A DNA stretch of 64,000 bases from Lachnoanaerobaculum orale (GCF_003862485.1 NZ_RRCM01000001.1:1938384-2002383), one strand, 5' to 3'; counted from the stretch's first letter, positions 28,192-37,405 are shown. Numbers and translations are program-made. The notes: generated from the letters alone by a model not told the origin.

Positions 28192-30294
28192 TTAATGTAC
28201 CTCCATTATTATTGGCAATATAACAGGATTTCTCTTCATCCTCTTCCACAAAAACTCGCTCAAAGAATCTCTTACCACATTCTTTATCTTAGCCCAGTCC
28301 GTGATTCTGGCGTGAAGGCAATCCGCTACAGCTTCTCTTACCACTGCACTCGCCTCGTTCATCAAATCGGTAGACTCTCTCACATATACAAAGCCCCTTG
28401 AAACTATGTCGGGACCTGATAAAAGTCTGTTGGTTCCATGCTCAAGACTCATTGCCACTATTATTATACCATTTTGTGACAAGCTTTGCCTATCACGAAG
28501 TACAATATTTCCGACATCGCCTACACCGAGGCCGTCTACAAAGACTCCGCCTGCCTCTACATGGCCTACTATCTTACATGAATCCTCTCCAAGTTCCACA
28601 ACATCACCGCTTGACATTATAAGTACATTCTCACTTGGGATTCCTACCGCCTCGGCAAGTCCTCTTCCCGCCATAAGATGTCTGTACTCACCGTGAACAG
28701 GCAGCGCAAACTTCGGCTTTAAAAGTGAGTACATAAGCTTAATCTCTTCCTGACAAGCGTGTCCGGATACATGAGTATCCTGAAAGATTACCTCGGCACC
28801 CTTCATAGAAAGCTCATTTATAACCTTTGAAACAGCCTTTTCATTTCCCGGGATAGGTGTTGAACTCATAATTACAACATCCTCAGGCACTATCTCCACT
28901 TTTCTGTGTATGGAAGAAGCCATTCTTGAGAGTGCCGCCATTGACTCTCCCTGACTTCCGGTAGTGATAATAACCGTCTTTTCCTGCGGATAATCTCTCA
29001 AATGATCTATATCAATAAGTGTTCCTTCAGGAATATCTATATATCCGAGGTCTGCGGCGGTTCCTATGACATTGACCATGCTTCTGCCTTCCACCACCAC
29101 TTTTCTGTCATACTTATATGCGGTGTTGATTATCTGCTGCACTCTGTCCACATTTGAAGCAAAAGTCGCTACGATTATTCTACTGTCCTTATGCTCTGCA
29201 AATATCATATCAAATGTCTTGCCCACAGTTCTCTCGGACATTGTAAATCCCGGTCTGGTGGCATTGGTGGAGTCACAAAGCATTGCAAGACAGCCCTGCT
29301 TTCCTATCTCAGCCATTCTTCCAAGGTCGGCCGGATCTCCGAATACCGGTGTGTAGTCCACCTTAAAGTCACCTGTATGGAAAATCGTGCCTGCCGGAGA
29401 GTGTATTGCAAGTGCCGCAGCATCAGCTATAGAGTGATTTGTCTTTACAAACTCGACATTAAAATCTCCCAGCTTTACCGTATCTCCGTACTTTACCACA
29501 TTCAGCTTTGCCGTATCGTCTATCTGATGTTCTTTAAGTTTCTTTTCAATAAGCGCACAGGTAAGCTTCGTACCGTAGACAGGCACATTAAGCTGCTTTA
29601 ATATATACGGCAGCGCTCCGATATGGTCCTCATGACCATGTGTTATACAAAATCCCTTTACCTTAAGATAGTTGTCCTTCAGATATGTTATATCAGGTAT
29701 TACAAGGTCTATTCCGAGCATATCGTCGCTTGGGAAGGCCAGTCCGCAGTCAACCACCATAATGCTGTCATCGTACTCAAATGCGGTGATATTCATACCG
29801 ATTTGCTCAAGTCCGCCAAGCGGTATTATCTTTATCTTCTTACTTGCTTTCTTTGCCCTGCCCCTTCTTTTTTTGTTGGTATTCTCCATAAGTATATTTG
29901 ATACCTGCTCCGCCAAAGAAGGTACATTTCTGTCAGGAGCCACATATCTTGCCCCTGTTTTTTTCATTTCTTCGGATACTTCACTTATACCTGCATCTCT
30001 CTTGCTTTCGGCAGTCTTTGATTTTCTTGTTCCGGTTCTTCTTACAGGCTTTTTTTCAAGCGACTTTTCTTCTGTAGTGTTTGCCTGACCGGCCTCTGCT
30101 GTATTCTCTTCATTTGAAGTCGCTCTTTTTTTGGTACCCTGTTCATGCTTTAATCTGGCGTTAACCGTTCTTTCTTTTTTTACTTTCTTTTCAGGTTTTT
30201 CTCCAAATTCATTTGTGCTTGCTTCACTCAGTTCCTTGCTTTCCTGCATTATTCTTTGCATATTCAGCAACGGATTCTTCTCATTCTCGTTCAA
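28192..30294 (-). CDS. rnj: Ribonuclease J with long basic N-terminal extension
   Basis: The metallo-beta-lactamase core begins near residue 153 (KIKIIPLGGLEQIGMN). The metal motif HGHEDH is at 219-224. Beta-CASP and C-terminal domains follow, for 700 aa in total, about 145 more than standard RNase J. The extra N-terminus is charged, Lys/Glu/Thr-rich and predicted disordered. RNase J degrades and processes mRNA and rRNA. The start is at 30294 with a plausible AGGAAT signal. Confidence 0.95.
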   Translation of the reverse strand: MNENEKNPLLNMQRIMQESKELSEASTNEFGEKPEKKVKKERTVNARLKHEQGTKKRATSNEENTAEAGQANTTEEKSLEKKPVRRTGTRKSKTAESKRDAGISEVSEEMKKTGARYVAPDRNVPSLAEQVSNILMENTNKKRRGRAKKASKKIKIIPLGGLEQIGMNITAFEYDDSIMVVDCGLAFPSDDMLGIDLVIPDITYLKDNYLKVKGFCITHGHEDHIGALPYILKQLNVPVYGTKLTCALIEKKLKEHQIDDTAKLNVVKYGDTVKLGDFNVEFVKTNHSIADAAALAIHSPAGTIFHTGDFKVDYTPVFGDPADLGRMAEIGKQGCLAMLCDSTNATRPGFTMSERTVGKTFDMIFAEHKDSRIIVATFASNVDRVQQIINTAYKYDRKVVVEGRSMVNVIGTAADLGYIDIPEGTLIDIDHLRDYPQEKTVIITTGSQGESMAALSRMASSIHRKVEIVPEDVVIMSSTPIPGNEKAVSKVINELSMKGAEVIFQDTHVSGHACQEEIKLMYSLLKPKFALPVHGEYRHLMAGRGLAEAVGIPSENVLIMSSGDVVELGEDSCKIVGHVEAGGVFVDGLGVGDVGNIVLRDRQSLSQNGIIIVAMSLEHGTNRLLSGPDIVSRGFVYVRESTDLMNEASAVVREAVADCLHARITDWAKIKNVVRDSLSEFLWKRMKRNPVILPIIMEVH

Positions 30295-30335
30295 AACTTA
30301 TTCCTTTCTAATTCTAATATATAAACAGATATAAA

Positions 30336-30602
30336 TTATCTAACAATATCTATATCATCCATCATCTTTTCAAATATATCAAATACCGAATCCAGCTCGT
30401 TTTCATCTTCTACAAATATATAATTGGCGTCCTCACAATCACCGCTTGAAATATCCTTCATAATATAACATTCGCCGTCTTCGCCATCAAAGCTGTCTGT
30501 AACCAGTATATAGCTGATTCCGTTTATCTTGGTTTCTTCCAAAACACTAAGTTTTATATTTTCACCGTCTTCCGATAAAAAAGATACTGTATCGTTTTTC
30601 AT
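30336..30602 (-). CDS. DUF1292 protein (YrzB-like)
   Basis: The 88-aa product begins with a strand-rich stretch (VSFLSEDGENIKL), then VLEETKINGISYILV, and ends in an acidic helix (ENELDSVFDIFEKMMDD). This matches the DUF1292 family, found next to ruvX and ireB in many Firmicutes. Function unknown. It overlaps the ruvX stop by 4 bp. Confidence 0.85.
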   Translation of the reverse strand: MKNDTVSFLSEDGENIKLSVLEETKINGISYILVTDSFDGEDGECYIMKDISSGDCEDANYIFVEDENELDSVFDIFEKMMDDIDIVR

Positions 30603-31030
30603 TTCTTCTTCTCCATATATTCTCTCAAAATAATACCGGCCGCCACCATATCAATGAACTGCTTTCGATTTTCCTTCTTCACACCGGACTCATCCAGTAT
30701 CTCATCGGCTTCCACCGTAGTCAGTCTTTCATCCTGCATCACAATCGGAACATCCACTCTTTTTTTCAGCTTCTCTACAAACTCCATTGTAAGAGCCACT
30801 CTCTCGTTGCTCTTTCCGTTCATATTTATAGGCAGTCCTACCACTATTTCTTTTATATTATTTTCTTCCACTATCTTGGCAATCCTTGCCAAGGATCTTC
30901 TGAGCTTATTTTCTTTATCTCTCTCAATGGTCTCAAAAGGCTGCGCCGTAAGCCCCAATGAGTCGCTTATAGCTACTCCGATAGTCTTTGAGCCATAGTC
31001 AAGTCCCATGATTCTATCTTTCAAATCCAC
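30599..31030 (-). CDS. ruvX: Holliday junction resolvase-like protein RuvX (YqgF)
   Basis: The RNase H-like fold opens with IMGLDYGSKTIGVAISD, followed by VGLPINMNG and QDERLTTVEADE, standard YqgF motifs. A GTG at 31030 with GGAG about 6 nt upstream gives 143 aa and is preferred over the TTG at 31042. The family also acts in pre-16S rRNA 5' processing. It lies between ireB and DUF1292. Confidence 0.93.
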   Translation of the reverse strand: MDLKDRIMGLDYGSKTIGVAISDSLGLTAQPFETIERDKENKLRRSLARIAKIVEENNIKEIVVGLPINMNGKSNERVALTMEFVEKLKKRVDVPIVMQDERLTTVEADEILDESGVKKENRKQFIDMVAAGIILREYMEKKK

Positions 31031-31170
31031 TTTTTTCTCCAAACTGTAAAAAGAAGCCTACCTCCAAAGCAAACTTCTTCATACATTTTACTCATATTTA
31101 AAATATGTTTTATTGTATGACCCAGCCTCAGAAGGTCCATCACGCGGCTTTATGATTCATCTTAAAAAGT

Positions 31171-31428
31171 TCAGCTAAGATTCTTCTCAATATAACTTTT
31201 TAACAACTCTTCCACTATCTCATCACGCTCAACCTTCATAATGAGACTTCTTGCACTCTTGTGACTCGTGATATAAGTCGGATCTCCTGACATCACATAG
31301 CCGACTATCTGATTTACAGGATTATATCCCTTCTCTGTCATAGCCTCATAAACCAGCTTCAACACTTCCTTGACATCCATCTTATTTTCTTGTACTGCCC
31401 TAAAATATTGTGTATTTTGAACATCCAT
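31171..31428 (-). CDS. ireB: IreB-family regulatory phosphoprotein (DUF965)
   Basis: The 85-aa product contains the family's VKEVLKLVYEAMTEKGYNP core, then QIVGYVMSGDPTYITSHKSAR. In Enterococcus, IreB is phosphorylated near its N-terminus by the PASTA kinase IreK and affects cephalosporin resistance. Here a Thr is found at residue 6. It heads the ruvX-DUF1292-rnj cluster, with a promoter-like sequence upstream. Confidence 0.92.
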   Translation of the reverse strand: MDVQNTQYFRAVQENKMDVKEVLKLVYEAMTEKGYNPVNQIVGYVMSGDPTYITSHKSARSLIMKVERDEIVEELLKSYIEKNLS

Positions 31429-31458
31429 CTTATCACGCTTCCTTTTCTAATAAGTTTT

Positions 31459-31488
31459 ATTCTATCACGATTGCAGGTTATATTGCAA
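31459..31488 (-). promoter_or_regulatory. Candidate promoter for the ireB cluster
   Basis: TTGCAA (31488-31483) and TAGAAT (31464-31459) on the minus strand are 18 bp apart. The first gene, ireB, starts about 30 bp downstream. Confidence 0.5.
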
Positions 31489-31519
31489 TATTATTTTTAA
31501 AGTTCAGAAAATAAAACCT

Positions 31520-32905
31520 TTATACATTATTTTGTTCTTTTTCCATCAACAATATATCATCAGTCAAAAACCGGGCTATTTTACCTTTTATGATATCGTT
31601 TGTATTCAGTCCGTCCTTTAAAACGGCAATCTTTACATATTCCTTTGTATAACCTGTATAATACTCTTTTCCATCCAATGTAAAAGTCTCCTCACAAAGT
31701 ACCTCATCAACTTTTGTGATTCTTTGACTTCTGAACTCTCTTTGATTGGCCAAATTTATTTCATTCAATATATTTGCCCTTTTTGCCTTCTCATTGCCGT
31801 CCACCTGCGGCATATGTGCGGCTTTTGTGCCTTCTCTTACGGAGTAGGGGAAAATATGAGTTTCATAAAACTTTACTTTCTCTACAAAGGCTTTACTCTC
31901 TTCAAAATCTCTTTCACTTTCTCCCGGAAATCCCACAATAATATCAGTGGTAATTGCAGGAGAGTCAAAATACTTTCTGATAAGCTCCACTCCCTCATAA
32001 AACTCACTTGCAGTATACTTTCTTTTCATACTCTTTAGAGTCTTGTCACATCCGCTCTGTAAACTAAGATGAAAATGAGGGCAAAACTTGTTTATTTCAC
32101 TAAGGCTCTTTATAAATCCTTCTTTTATAATTCTCGGTTCAAGTGAGCCTATACGAATTCTTTCTATTCCATCCACTTTTGCTATATTTTCTATCAGATT
32201 AAGCAGCTCGTTCTTCGTTACAAACTCCTCGTCACTTTCCTCGGTCTGTGTGAGCAACTCCATTCTTTTATTGTATGACTCATCCAAAAAGTCCACTCCG
32301 TATGATGAGAGATGTATACCTGTAAGTACCACTTCCTTATATCCTGAAGATGCAAGCTTTTTTACCTCTTCTATGATATTTTCCATCTTCCTGCTTCTCA
32401 CCCTACCCCTTGTAAAGGGAATAATACAGTATGAGCAAAACTGGTTGCAGCCGTCCTGCACTTTTATAAAAGCTCTGGTATGGTCATTTATCTTACTTAT
32501 ATTGAACTCTTCATACTCGGTATTTTTATTTATATCAATTATGAACCTGTTTTCATTCTTATCCTGCAAATACTCATTTATTATATTTACAATCTCGTTT
32601 TTGTTATTGTTTCCGACAATTATATCAATACTTAGGTCCTCATCAATTTTTTCCTTTGCGGACTCCACATAGCAACCTGCCGCTACAACTATGGCATCTT
32701 CATTCATCTTTCTCGCCCTGTGAAGCATCTGTCTTGACTTTCTGTCTGCAATATTTGTCACCGAGCAGGTATTTATAATATATACATCCGCTTTTTTACC
32801 GAAATCCACACATTTATAGCCTGCAGCCTCCATCAGCTGCTGCATAGCCTCCGTTTCATATGTATTTACCTTACAGCCCAGTGTGTGAAAAGCAACTGTT
32901 TTCAT
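31520..32905 (-). CDS. mtaB: tRNA t6A37 methylthiotransferase MtaB
   Basis: MtaB converts t6A37 to ms2t6A37. The first cluster-binding domain opens with TVAFHTLGCKVNTYETEAM. The radical-SAM motif is CNQFCSYC. A TRAM domain lies at the C-terminus. The start at 32905 has AAAGGA five nt upstream; a longer frame to 32935 lacks one. Length is 461 aa, slightly longer than usual because of a Glu/Glu-rich insert near residue 230. Confidence 0.93.
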   Translation of the reverse strand: MKTVAFHTLGCKVNTYETEAMQQLMEAAGYKCVDFGKKADVYIINTCSVTNIADRKSRQMLHRARKMNEDAIVVAAGCYVESAKEKIDEDLSIDIIVGNNNKNEIVNIINEYLQDKNENRFIIDINKNTEYEEFNISKINDHTRAFIKVQDGCNQFCSYCIIPFTRGRVRSRKMENIIEEVKKLASSGYKEVVLTGIHLSSYGVDFLDESYNKRMELLTQTEESDEEFVTKNELLNLIENIAKVDGIERIRIGSLEPRIIKEGFIKSLSEINKFCPHFHLSLQSGCDKTLKSMKRKYTASEFYEGVELIRKYFDSPAITTDIIVGFPGESERDFEESKAFVEKVKFYETHIFPYSVREGTKAAHMPQVDGNEKAKRANILNEINLANQREFRSQRITKVDEVLCEETFTLDGKEYYTGYTKEYVKIAVLKDGLNTNDIIKGKIARFLTDDILLMEKEQNNV

Positions 32906-32934
32906 AAAAATCCTTTCTAACTTTTCAAATGTCA

Positions 32935-32963
32935 TTGACTTTACTATAAAATTTATATAGGAT
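32935..32963 (+). promoter_or_regulatory. Candidate promoter for the HPr-like gene
   Basis: TTGACT (32935-32940) and TAGGAT (32958-32963) are 17 bp apart. The gene starts about 75 bp downstream. Confidence 0.45.
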
Positions 32964-33039
32964 ATAGGCAGAAGCTAATGTGCAAATACTTTTATGTGTT
33001 TGTTGCATTCACACAATATTTTTTACAATGGAGGATTAT

Positions 33040-33273
33040 ATGAAAACAGTTCAAATTTCCCTTAATTCCATCGACAAAGTAAAGTCATTTGTTAACGAAT
33101 TGGCTAAGTACGATGTAGACTTTGACTTAGTTTCAGGAAGATATGTTATAGATGCAAAATCAATAATGGGTATCTTCAGCTTAGACTTATCAAAGCCTAT
33201 CGATCTTAACATTCACGCTGAGGATAATGTAGAGCAGATACTTGAGGCACTCTCTCCATATATCATCAAATAA
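33040..33273 (+). CDS. HPr-fold protein without the active-site histidine
   Basis: Start 33040 follows GGAGGATT, giving 77 aa. The second half (RYVIDAKSIMGIFSLDLSK) matches the Ser-46 region of HPr, and the C-terminus carries the ILEALSPYI helix. The HARPA-type segment with His15 is missing; residues 7-15 read SLNSIDKVK. It therefore probably cannot accept phosphate from enzyme I, but may still bind partners such as CcpA or HPr kinase. It is a stand-alone transcript with its own terminator. Confidence 0.8.
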   Translation: MKTVQISLNSIDKVKSFVNELAKYDVDFDLVSGRYVIDAKSIMGIFSLDLSKPIDLNIHAEDNVEQILEALSPYIIK

Positions 33274-33282
33274 TATTTTTTT

Positions 33283-33313
33283 AATCCGGCAGATATATCT
33301 GCCGGATTTTTTA
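33283..33313 (+). terminator. Intrinsic terminator after the HPr-like gene
   Basis: AATCCGGCAGA and TCTGCCGGATT form a strong 11-bp stem around TATA, followed by TTTT on the plus strand. It lies beside the 3' end of thiI on the opposite strand. Confidence 0.9.
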
Positions 33314-34501
33314 TTACTTCGCCTTTACCAAAATTCTTTCTTTAGTCTCAAGCGCCCTTTCCAAAAGCTCTTCTATCTTTCCTTTAAGGCTCTTTTCAGA
33401 TCTCTCAATACCTTCAAGTGCAGGCTTTGTCACAGGGTGCTTTGCAACAAATATTGTACAGCAGTCCTCATATGGCTGTATAGAAGTCTCATATGTGCCT
33501 ATCTTCTCCGAAATTTCCACAATCTCCTGCTTATCAAAACCTATAAGAGGTCTGAATACCGGCAATGTGGCTGCCGCATCTGTGGTAAGCAGCGACTGTA
33601 TTGTCTGAGATGCCACCTGTCCTATACTCTCACCTGTTATAAGCGCCTGATCGCCGTTTTCCACAGCTATTCTCTCAGCAATCTTCATCATATACCTTCT
33701 CATGATGATTGTAAGTTCCTCATGTGGGCAGTTCTCATATATTGCAAGCTGAATATCCGTAAAATTGATTATATGTAAGTTTATAGGTCCGCTGTATCTT
33801 GCCACAATCTCTGCAAGCTCTATTACCTTTCTCTTTGCTCTCTCCGAAGTATAAGGCGGTGCGTGGAAATATACCGCTTCCACTCTCACACCTCTTTTTG
33901 CAATCATATATCCCGCTACAGGTGAGTCTATTCCGCCTGATAAGAGTAACATCGCTTTACCGTTTGTACCTATAGGCATTCCTCCCGGTCCCGCTATCTC
34001 AAGTGAATATATATTGATAAAGGTTCTTATCTCTACTTTGATAAGCACATCAGGCTTTCTTACATTTACTCTTATCTCGGGAAATGCATTTAATATCACC
34101 TCTCCAAGGTCTGCATTGATACTCTCTGAAGTACCCGGGAAACTCTTGTCCGCTCTTCTGGTATCCACCTTAAAGGTGAAATTCTTATCCGGATACACTT
34201 CATCCACATATTCAACCACACTTTTTTTCAGATTTTCATAGTCCTTTGACTCTATTCTGACCATAGGACAGATGCCGACTATTCCGAATACCTTACTGAG
34301 TCTGTCTATGGTGTCCTCGTAGTCATAATCTCCGTCGGTATCCACATATATTCTTCCAAGTTCTTTTGATACAAAGAACTTGCCTTCCACTTCTTTTAAT
34401 GCAATTCTGATTTGCTTCATCAGGGCATCTTCAAACATATATCTGTTCTTGCCCTTTACACCTATTTCACCGTATTTAATTAAAAATGATTTGTACTTCA
34501 T
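33314..34501 (-). CDS. thiI: tRNA 4-thiouridine sulfurtransferase ThiI, no rhodanese domain
   Basis: ThiI adenylates and thiolates U8 of tRNA and may contribute to thiazole synthesis. The N-terminal ferredoxin-like and THUMP domains cover about residues 1-165. The PP-loop motif SGGIDS is at 188-193. At 395 aa, the C-terminal rhodanese domain of enterobacterial ThiI is absent, as usual in Firmicutes. The upstream desulfurase overlaps its start (TAATG) and is probably its sulfur source. Confidence 0.95.
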   Translation of the reverse strand: MKYKSFLIKYGEIGVKGKNRYMFEDALMKQIRIALKEVEGKFFVSKELGRIYVDTDGDYDYEDTIDRLSKVFGIVGICPMVRIESKDYENLKKSVVEYVDEVYPDKNFTFKVDTRRADKSFPGTSESINADLGEVILNAFPEIRVNVRKPDVLIKVEIRTFINIYSLEIAGPGGMPIGTNGKAMLLLSGGIDSPVAGYMIAKRGVRVEAVYFHAPPYTSERAKRKVIELAEIVARYSGPINLHIINFTDIQLAIYENCPHEELTIIMRRYMMKIAERIAVENGDQALITGESIGQVASQTIQSLLTTDAAATLPVFRPLIGFDKQEIVEISEKIGTYETSIQPYEDCCTIFVAKHPVTKPALEGIERSEKSLKGKIEELLERALETKERILVKAK

Positions 34502-35655
34502 TATTTCCTCACAAATTTTCTAAGAAGCGGCAAAAGCTCCTTCAGATTGTCTATAAGATACTTTGCCTCATCCATATTGTTGAGCTCGGATAAGGAAATC
34601 CTTATGGTAGCATCCAATAAATCTTCCCTTATACCTACAGCCTTAAGCGTTCCCGATATACCCGGATGATTTGAAGAGCATGCCGAACCGCTTGAAACAT
34701 ATATTCCTCTGTCTTCCAAGGCGTGTAATAAAACTTCCGCACGAATATCCTCAAACGATACACTTATAATCTGCGGTGCGAAGTTATCGCCTCTTCCGGT
34801 ATTTAATACGGCTCCGTCTATTTTCTCAAGTTCATCCATAATAAAGTTTTTAAGGCTCTTTATCTTTTCAATTCTGTCATCAAACTCGTCATAGGCTTCC
34901 TTTGCGGCAACTCCCATTCCGGCAATTCCGGTAGTATTTAATGTGCCGCTTCTCATACCTCTTTGATGTCCGCCTCCGAATATAATAGGATTTATCTTCA
35001 CATTGCCGTCAATATATAAAAATCCGACTCCCTTAGGGCCGTGAAACTTATGTCCTGATGCGGAAAGCATATCAATTCCCTGTGTTTTAGGATTTATTCT
35101 GAGCTTTGTATATGCCTGTATTGCATCTACATGAAAGAGAGTGTTTGCATTCTTACTCTTTATTATCTTTGATATCTCATCAACAGGCTCCACAGCACCG
35201 ATTTCATTGTTTACATACATAATTGAAACCAGTATTGTATCTTCTCTGATGCTTTCTTTTAGTACCTCAAGGTCCACTCTTCCTGTTTTATCTACAGGCA
35301 GCACAGTCAGTTCAAATCCCTCTTCCGCCAAAAATGTCGCCGGCATATATACGGCAGGATGCTCTATTCCCGATATTATTATATGCTTTCCAAGCCTCTT
35401 TTTTGCCATAGCGGTTCCTAAAAGTGCCATATTATTGGACTCGGTTCCGCCTGATGTAAAGATTATCTCACTTTTTTTGACTTTGAGGGTCTTTGCTATT
35501 GTTTCAGCTGCATCCTTTACATATTTTTCGGCATCTACACCTTTTATATGCTTCGCACTGCTGTTTGCATAGTCCTCCCTCATAGTCTTTAACATTATAT
35601 CTATGGCTTTTTCGCTTACTTTTGTAGAAGCCGAGTTGTCAAAATATGCGTCCAT
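34501..35655 (-). CDS. NifS/IscS-type cysteine desulfurase dedicated to ThiI
   Basis: The PLP lysine is K203 in SGHKFHGP, and the catalytic cysteine is C326 in SGSACSSNHPG, with group I spacing. The 384-aa enzyme resembles Bacillus NifZ/YrvO-type desulfurases. Its gene overlaps thiI by 1 bp, so they are probably coupled. It is the second cysteine desulfurase in the window besides SufS. Confidence 0.92.
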   Translation of the reverse strand: MDAYFDNSASTKVSEKAIDIMLKTMREDYANSSAKHIKGVDAEKYVKDAAETIAKTLKVKKSEIIFTSGGTESNNMALLGTAMAKKRLGKHIIISGIEHPAVYMPATFLAEEGFELTVLPVDKTGRVDLEVLKESIREDTILVSIMYVNNEIGAVEPVDEISKIIKSKNANTLFHVDAIQAYTKLRINPKTQGIDMLSASGHKFHGPKGVGFLYIDGNVKINPIIFGGGHQRGMRSGTLNTTGIAGMGVAAKEAYDEFDDRIEKIKSLKNFIMDELEKIDGAVLNTGRGDNFAPQIISVSFEDIRAEVLLHALEDRGIYVSSGSACSSNHPGISGTLKAVGIREDLLDATIRISLSELNNMDEAKYLIDNLKELLPLLRKFVRK

Positions 35656-36393
35656 CTATTCTTCTTCCAATCTGATCATTATATTACTGAGCAATGCAAG
35701 TCCGGCTGTCTCCGTCCTTAGGATCCTTTTGCCGAGTGTAATCACATCAAACCCCGAGTCTGTCGCCTTTTTCACTTCAGCTTCCTCAAATCCGCCTTCA
35801 GGTCCGATAAAAACGGCTATATTATTTTTGGTATCCAGACTCTCAAGTACACTCCTGGTCTTTTTGATACCTTGTGCATTCTCATAAGGTAATAATTTTA
35901 CACCATAGTCCTTTACCGTTTCAAGTGCATTTTCGACAGTCTGCGGCTTTAATACTTTCGGAACAATACTTCTCTTTGACTGTTTGGCCGCACTCTCTGC
36001 GATAGCATTCCATCTGCTTACTTTAGCGTCGACTTTCTTTTCATCTATCTTTACCACAACTCTTTTTGTCTTTACAGGTATTATTTCACTTACGCCAAGT
36101 TCTATCGCCTTTTGTATTATCATTTCAAGCTTGTCGGATTTGGGAATACCCTGCAGCAATGTAATCTTTACAGGCAGCTCTCTTTGTTCCATGCTCTCAA
36201 GCACTTTCAAATCCACCCTGTCCGAGCTTGTCTTTTCTATCTTACAAAGATAATCCCAATCTCCTTTTACACTGATTAGAAGTTCTTCTCCGACCTTCAT
36301 CCTGAGAACATTTACTATATGATTTACATCACTGCCTGTTATATACGCATTTTCGCCGTTTACCTGCTCTTCTTCCACAAAAAAATGATACAT
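35656..36393 (-). CDS. rsmE: 16S rRNA m3U1498 methyltransferase RsmE
   Basis: The 245-aa protein begins with the PUA-like N-domain (MYHFFVEEEQV). The SPOUT fold follows, with the knot motif in IAVFIGPEGGFEEAEV and LGKRILRTETAGLALL. It adds a methyl group to U1498. The gene abuts prmA and nifS-type gene with no gap. Confidence 0.95.
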   Translation of the reverse strand: MYHFFVEEEQVNGENAYITGSDVNHIVNVLRMKVGEELLISVKGDWDYLCKIEKTSSDRVDLKVLESMEQRELPVKITLLQGIPKSDKLEMIIQKAIELGVSEIIPVKTKRVVVKIDEKKVDAKVSRWNAIAESAAKQSKRSIVPKVLKPQTVENALETVKDYGVKLLPYENAQGIKKTRSVLESLDTKNNIAVFIGPEGGFEEAEVKKATDSGFDVITLGKRILRTETAGLALLSNIMIRLEEE

Positions 36394-37359
36394 CTATCCC
36401 CTCTTTTTTGCCACGATACTTACCCACTCTCCAAGGTGGTTTATCTCGATGATTTCAAAATCCTCACTCTTTTTGAAAGCAAGCACCACATCGGCTTCCT
36501 TTGTATCTATTATTCCGGATGTTATGAATATTCCGCCTTTTCTCATATGCTTTGCTACAGTCTTTATAAGCTCTATGATAACAGGAGCCAAAATATTGGC
36601 TGTAACTATATCAAACTTTTCATAGCCTGCCATATCCATTACATTCTCATCAGTCAGGATATCTCCGCACACCGCTACAAACTCGGTCATACCTATTTCA
36701 TTGCTTATCATATTTTCCATGACCGCATCTATAGCCATATCGTCAAGGTCCGTTCCGAATACACATTCCGCTCCAAGCTTTAATGCAGCGATTCCAAGTA
36801 TTCCGCTTCCTGTACCTATATCAAGCACTTTGGCTTCAGGCTTTGTCTTAAGATACTTCTCAAGTGCCAGTATACACAGCTTGGTAGTCTCATGCGAACC
36901 TGTACCGAATGCAGTACCGGGATCTATCTGTATAAGTGTCTTATACTTTGCATCCTCAGGTATCTCTTCCCAGGTAGGCTTTATAAGTATATCGCCCACA
37001 TAAAAAGGCTTAAAATACTGCTTCCAGTTGTTTATCCAGTCTTTATCTTCAGTTTCGGACTTTGTAAGCACGCCGTCACCTATATCGCAAAACTCTTTAA
37101 GTTCTTCCAATGTATTATGGATATCCTCCAAAAGCTTTGTATTGTCCGCCTCGGAATCCAGATAAAAGCTTACTTTTGCTACACCTTCATCCTTTGGAAG
37201 TTCAGGCAAAATATCTATGAACATTCCCTTTGTCTCTTCGGCTGTAAGAGGTACATTGTCTTCTATCTCAATACCTTCCACACCTATATCTCCAAGCGAT
37301 GCACTTATAATGTCCACCGCATCGGTCTTTGTAATAAGAGTATACTTCTCCCACTTCAT
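36394..37359 (-). CDS. prmA: Ribosomal protein L11 methyltransferase
   Basis: The C-terminal class I SAM fold has AKVLDIGTGSGILGIAA and a following VTANILAPVI motif. The N-terminal substrate-recognition domain is present, for 321 aa. AGGTAGGAG precedes the ATG. It is the first gene of prmA-rsmE-nifS-thiI. The palindromic element at 37392-37610 lies directly upstream and would be in its leader if transcription begins beyond it. Confidence 0.95.
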   Translation of the reverse strand: MKWEKYTLITKTDAVDIISASLGDIGVEGIEIEDNVPLTAEETKGMFIDILPELPKDEGVAKVSFYLDSEADNTKLLEDIHNTLEELKEFCDIGDGVLTKSETEDKDWINNWKQYFKPFYVGDILIKPTWEEIPEDAKYKTLIQIDPGTAFGTGSHETTKLCILALEKYLKTKPEAKVLDIGTGSGILGIAALKLGAECVFGTDLDDMAIDAVMENMISNEIGMTEFVAVCGDILTDENVMDMAGYEKFDIVTANILAPVIIELIKTVAKHMRKGGIFITSGIIDTKEADVVLAFKKSEDFEIIEINHLGEWVSIVAKKRG

Positions 37360-37377
37360 ATACTTACTCCTACCTTA

Positions 37378-37405
37378 TATTATTATGGTTGTATTATTAT
37401 GGTTG
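37378..37405. repeat. 14-bp tandem duplication at the left edge of the palindromic element
   Basis: TATTATTATGGTTG occurs twice with no spacer (37378-37391 and 37392-37405), just before the long palindromic element and about 20 bp from the prmA start. It may be a replication slippage product or an insertion footprint. Confidence 0.85.

Noticed and set aside
31043-31170. Structured RNA in the ireB-ruvX gap
   Set aside because: Short stems such as CATATT/AATATG are present, but they are A+T-rich, unlinked and not clearly better than chance.
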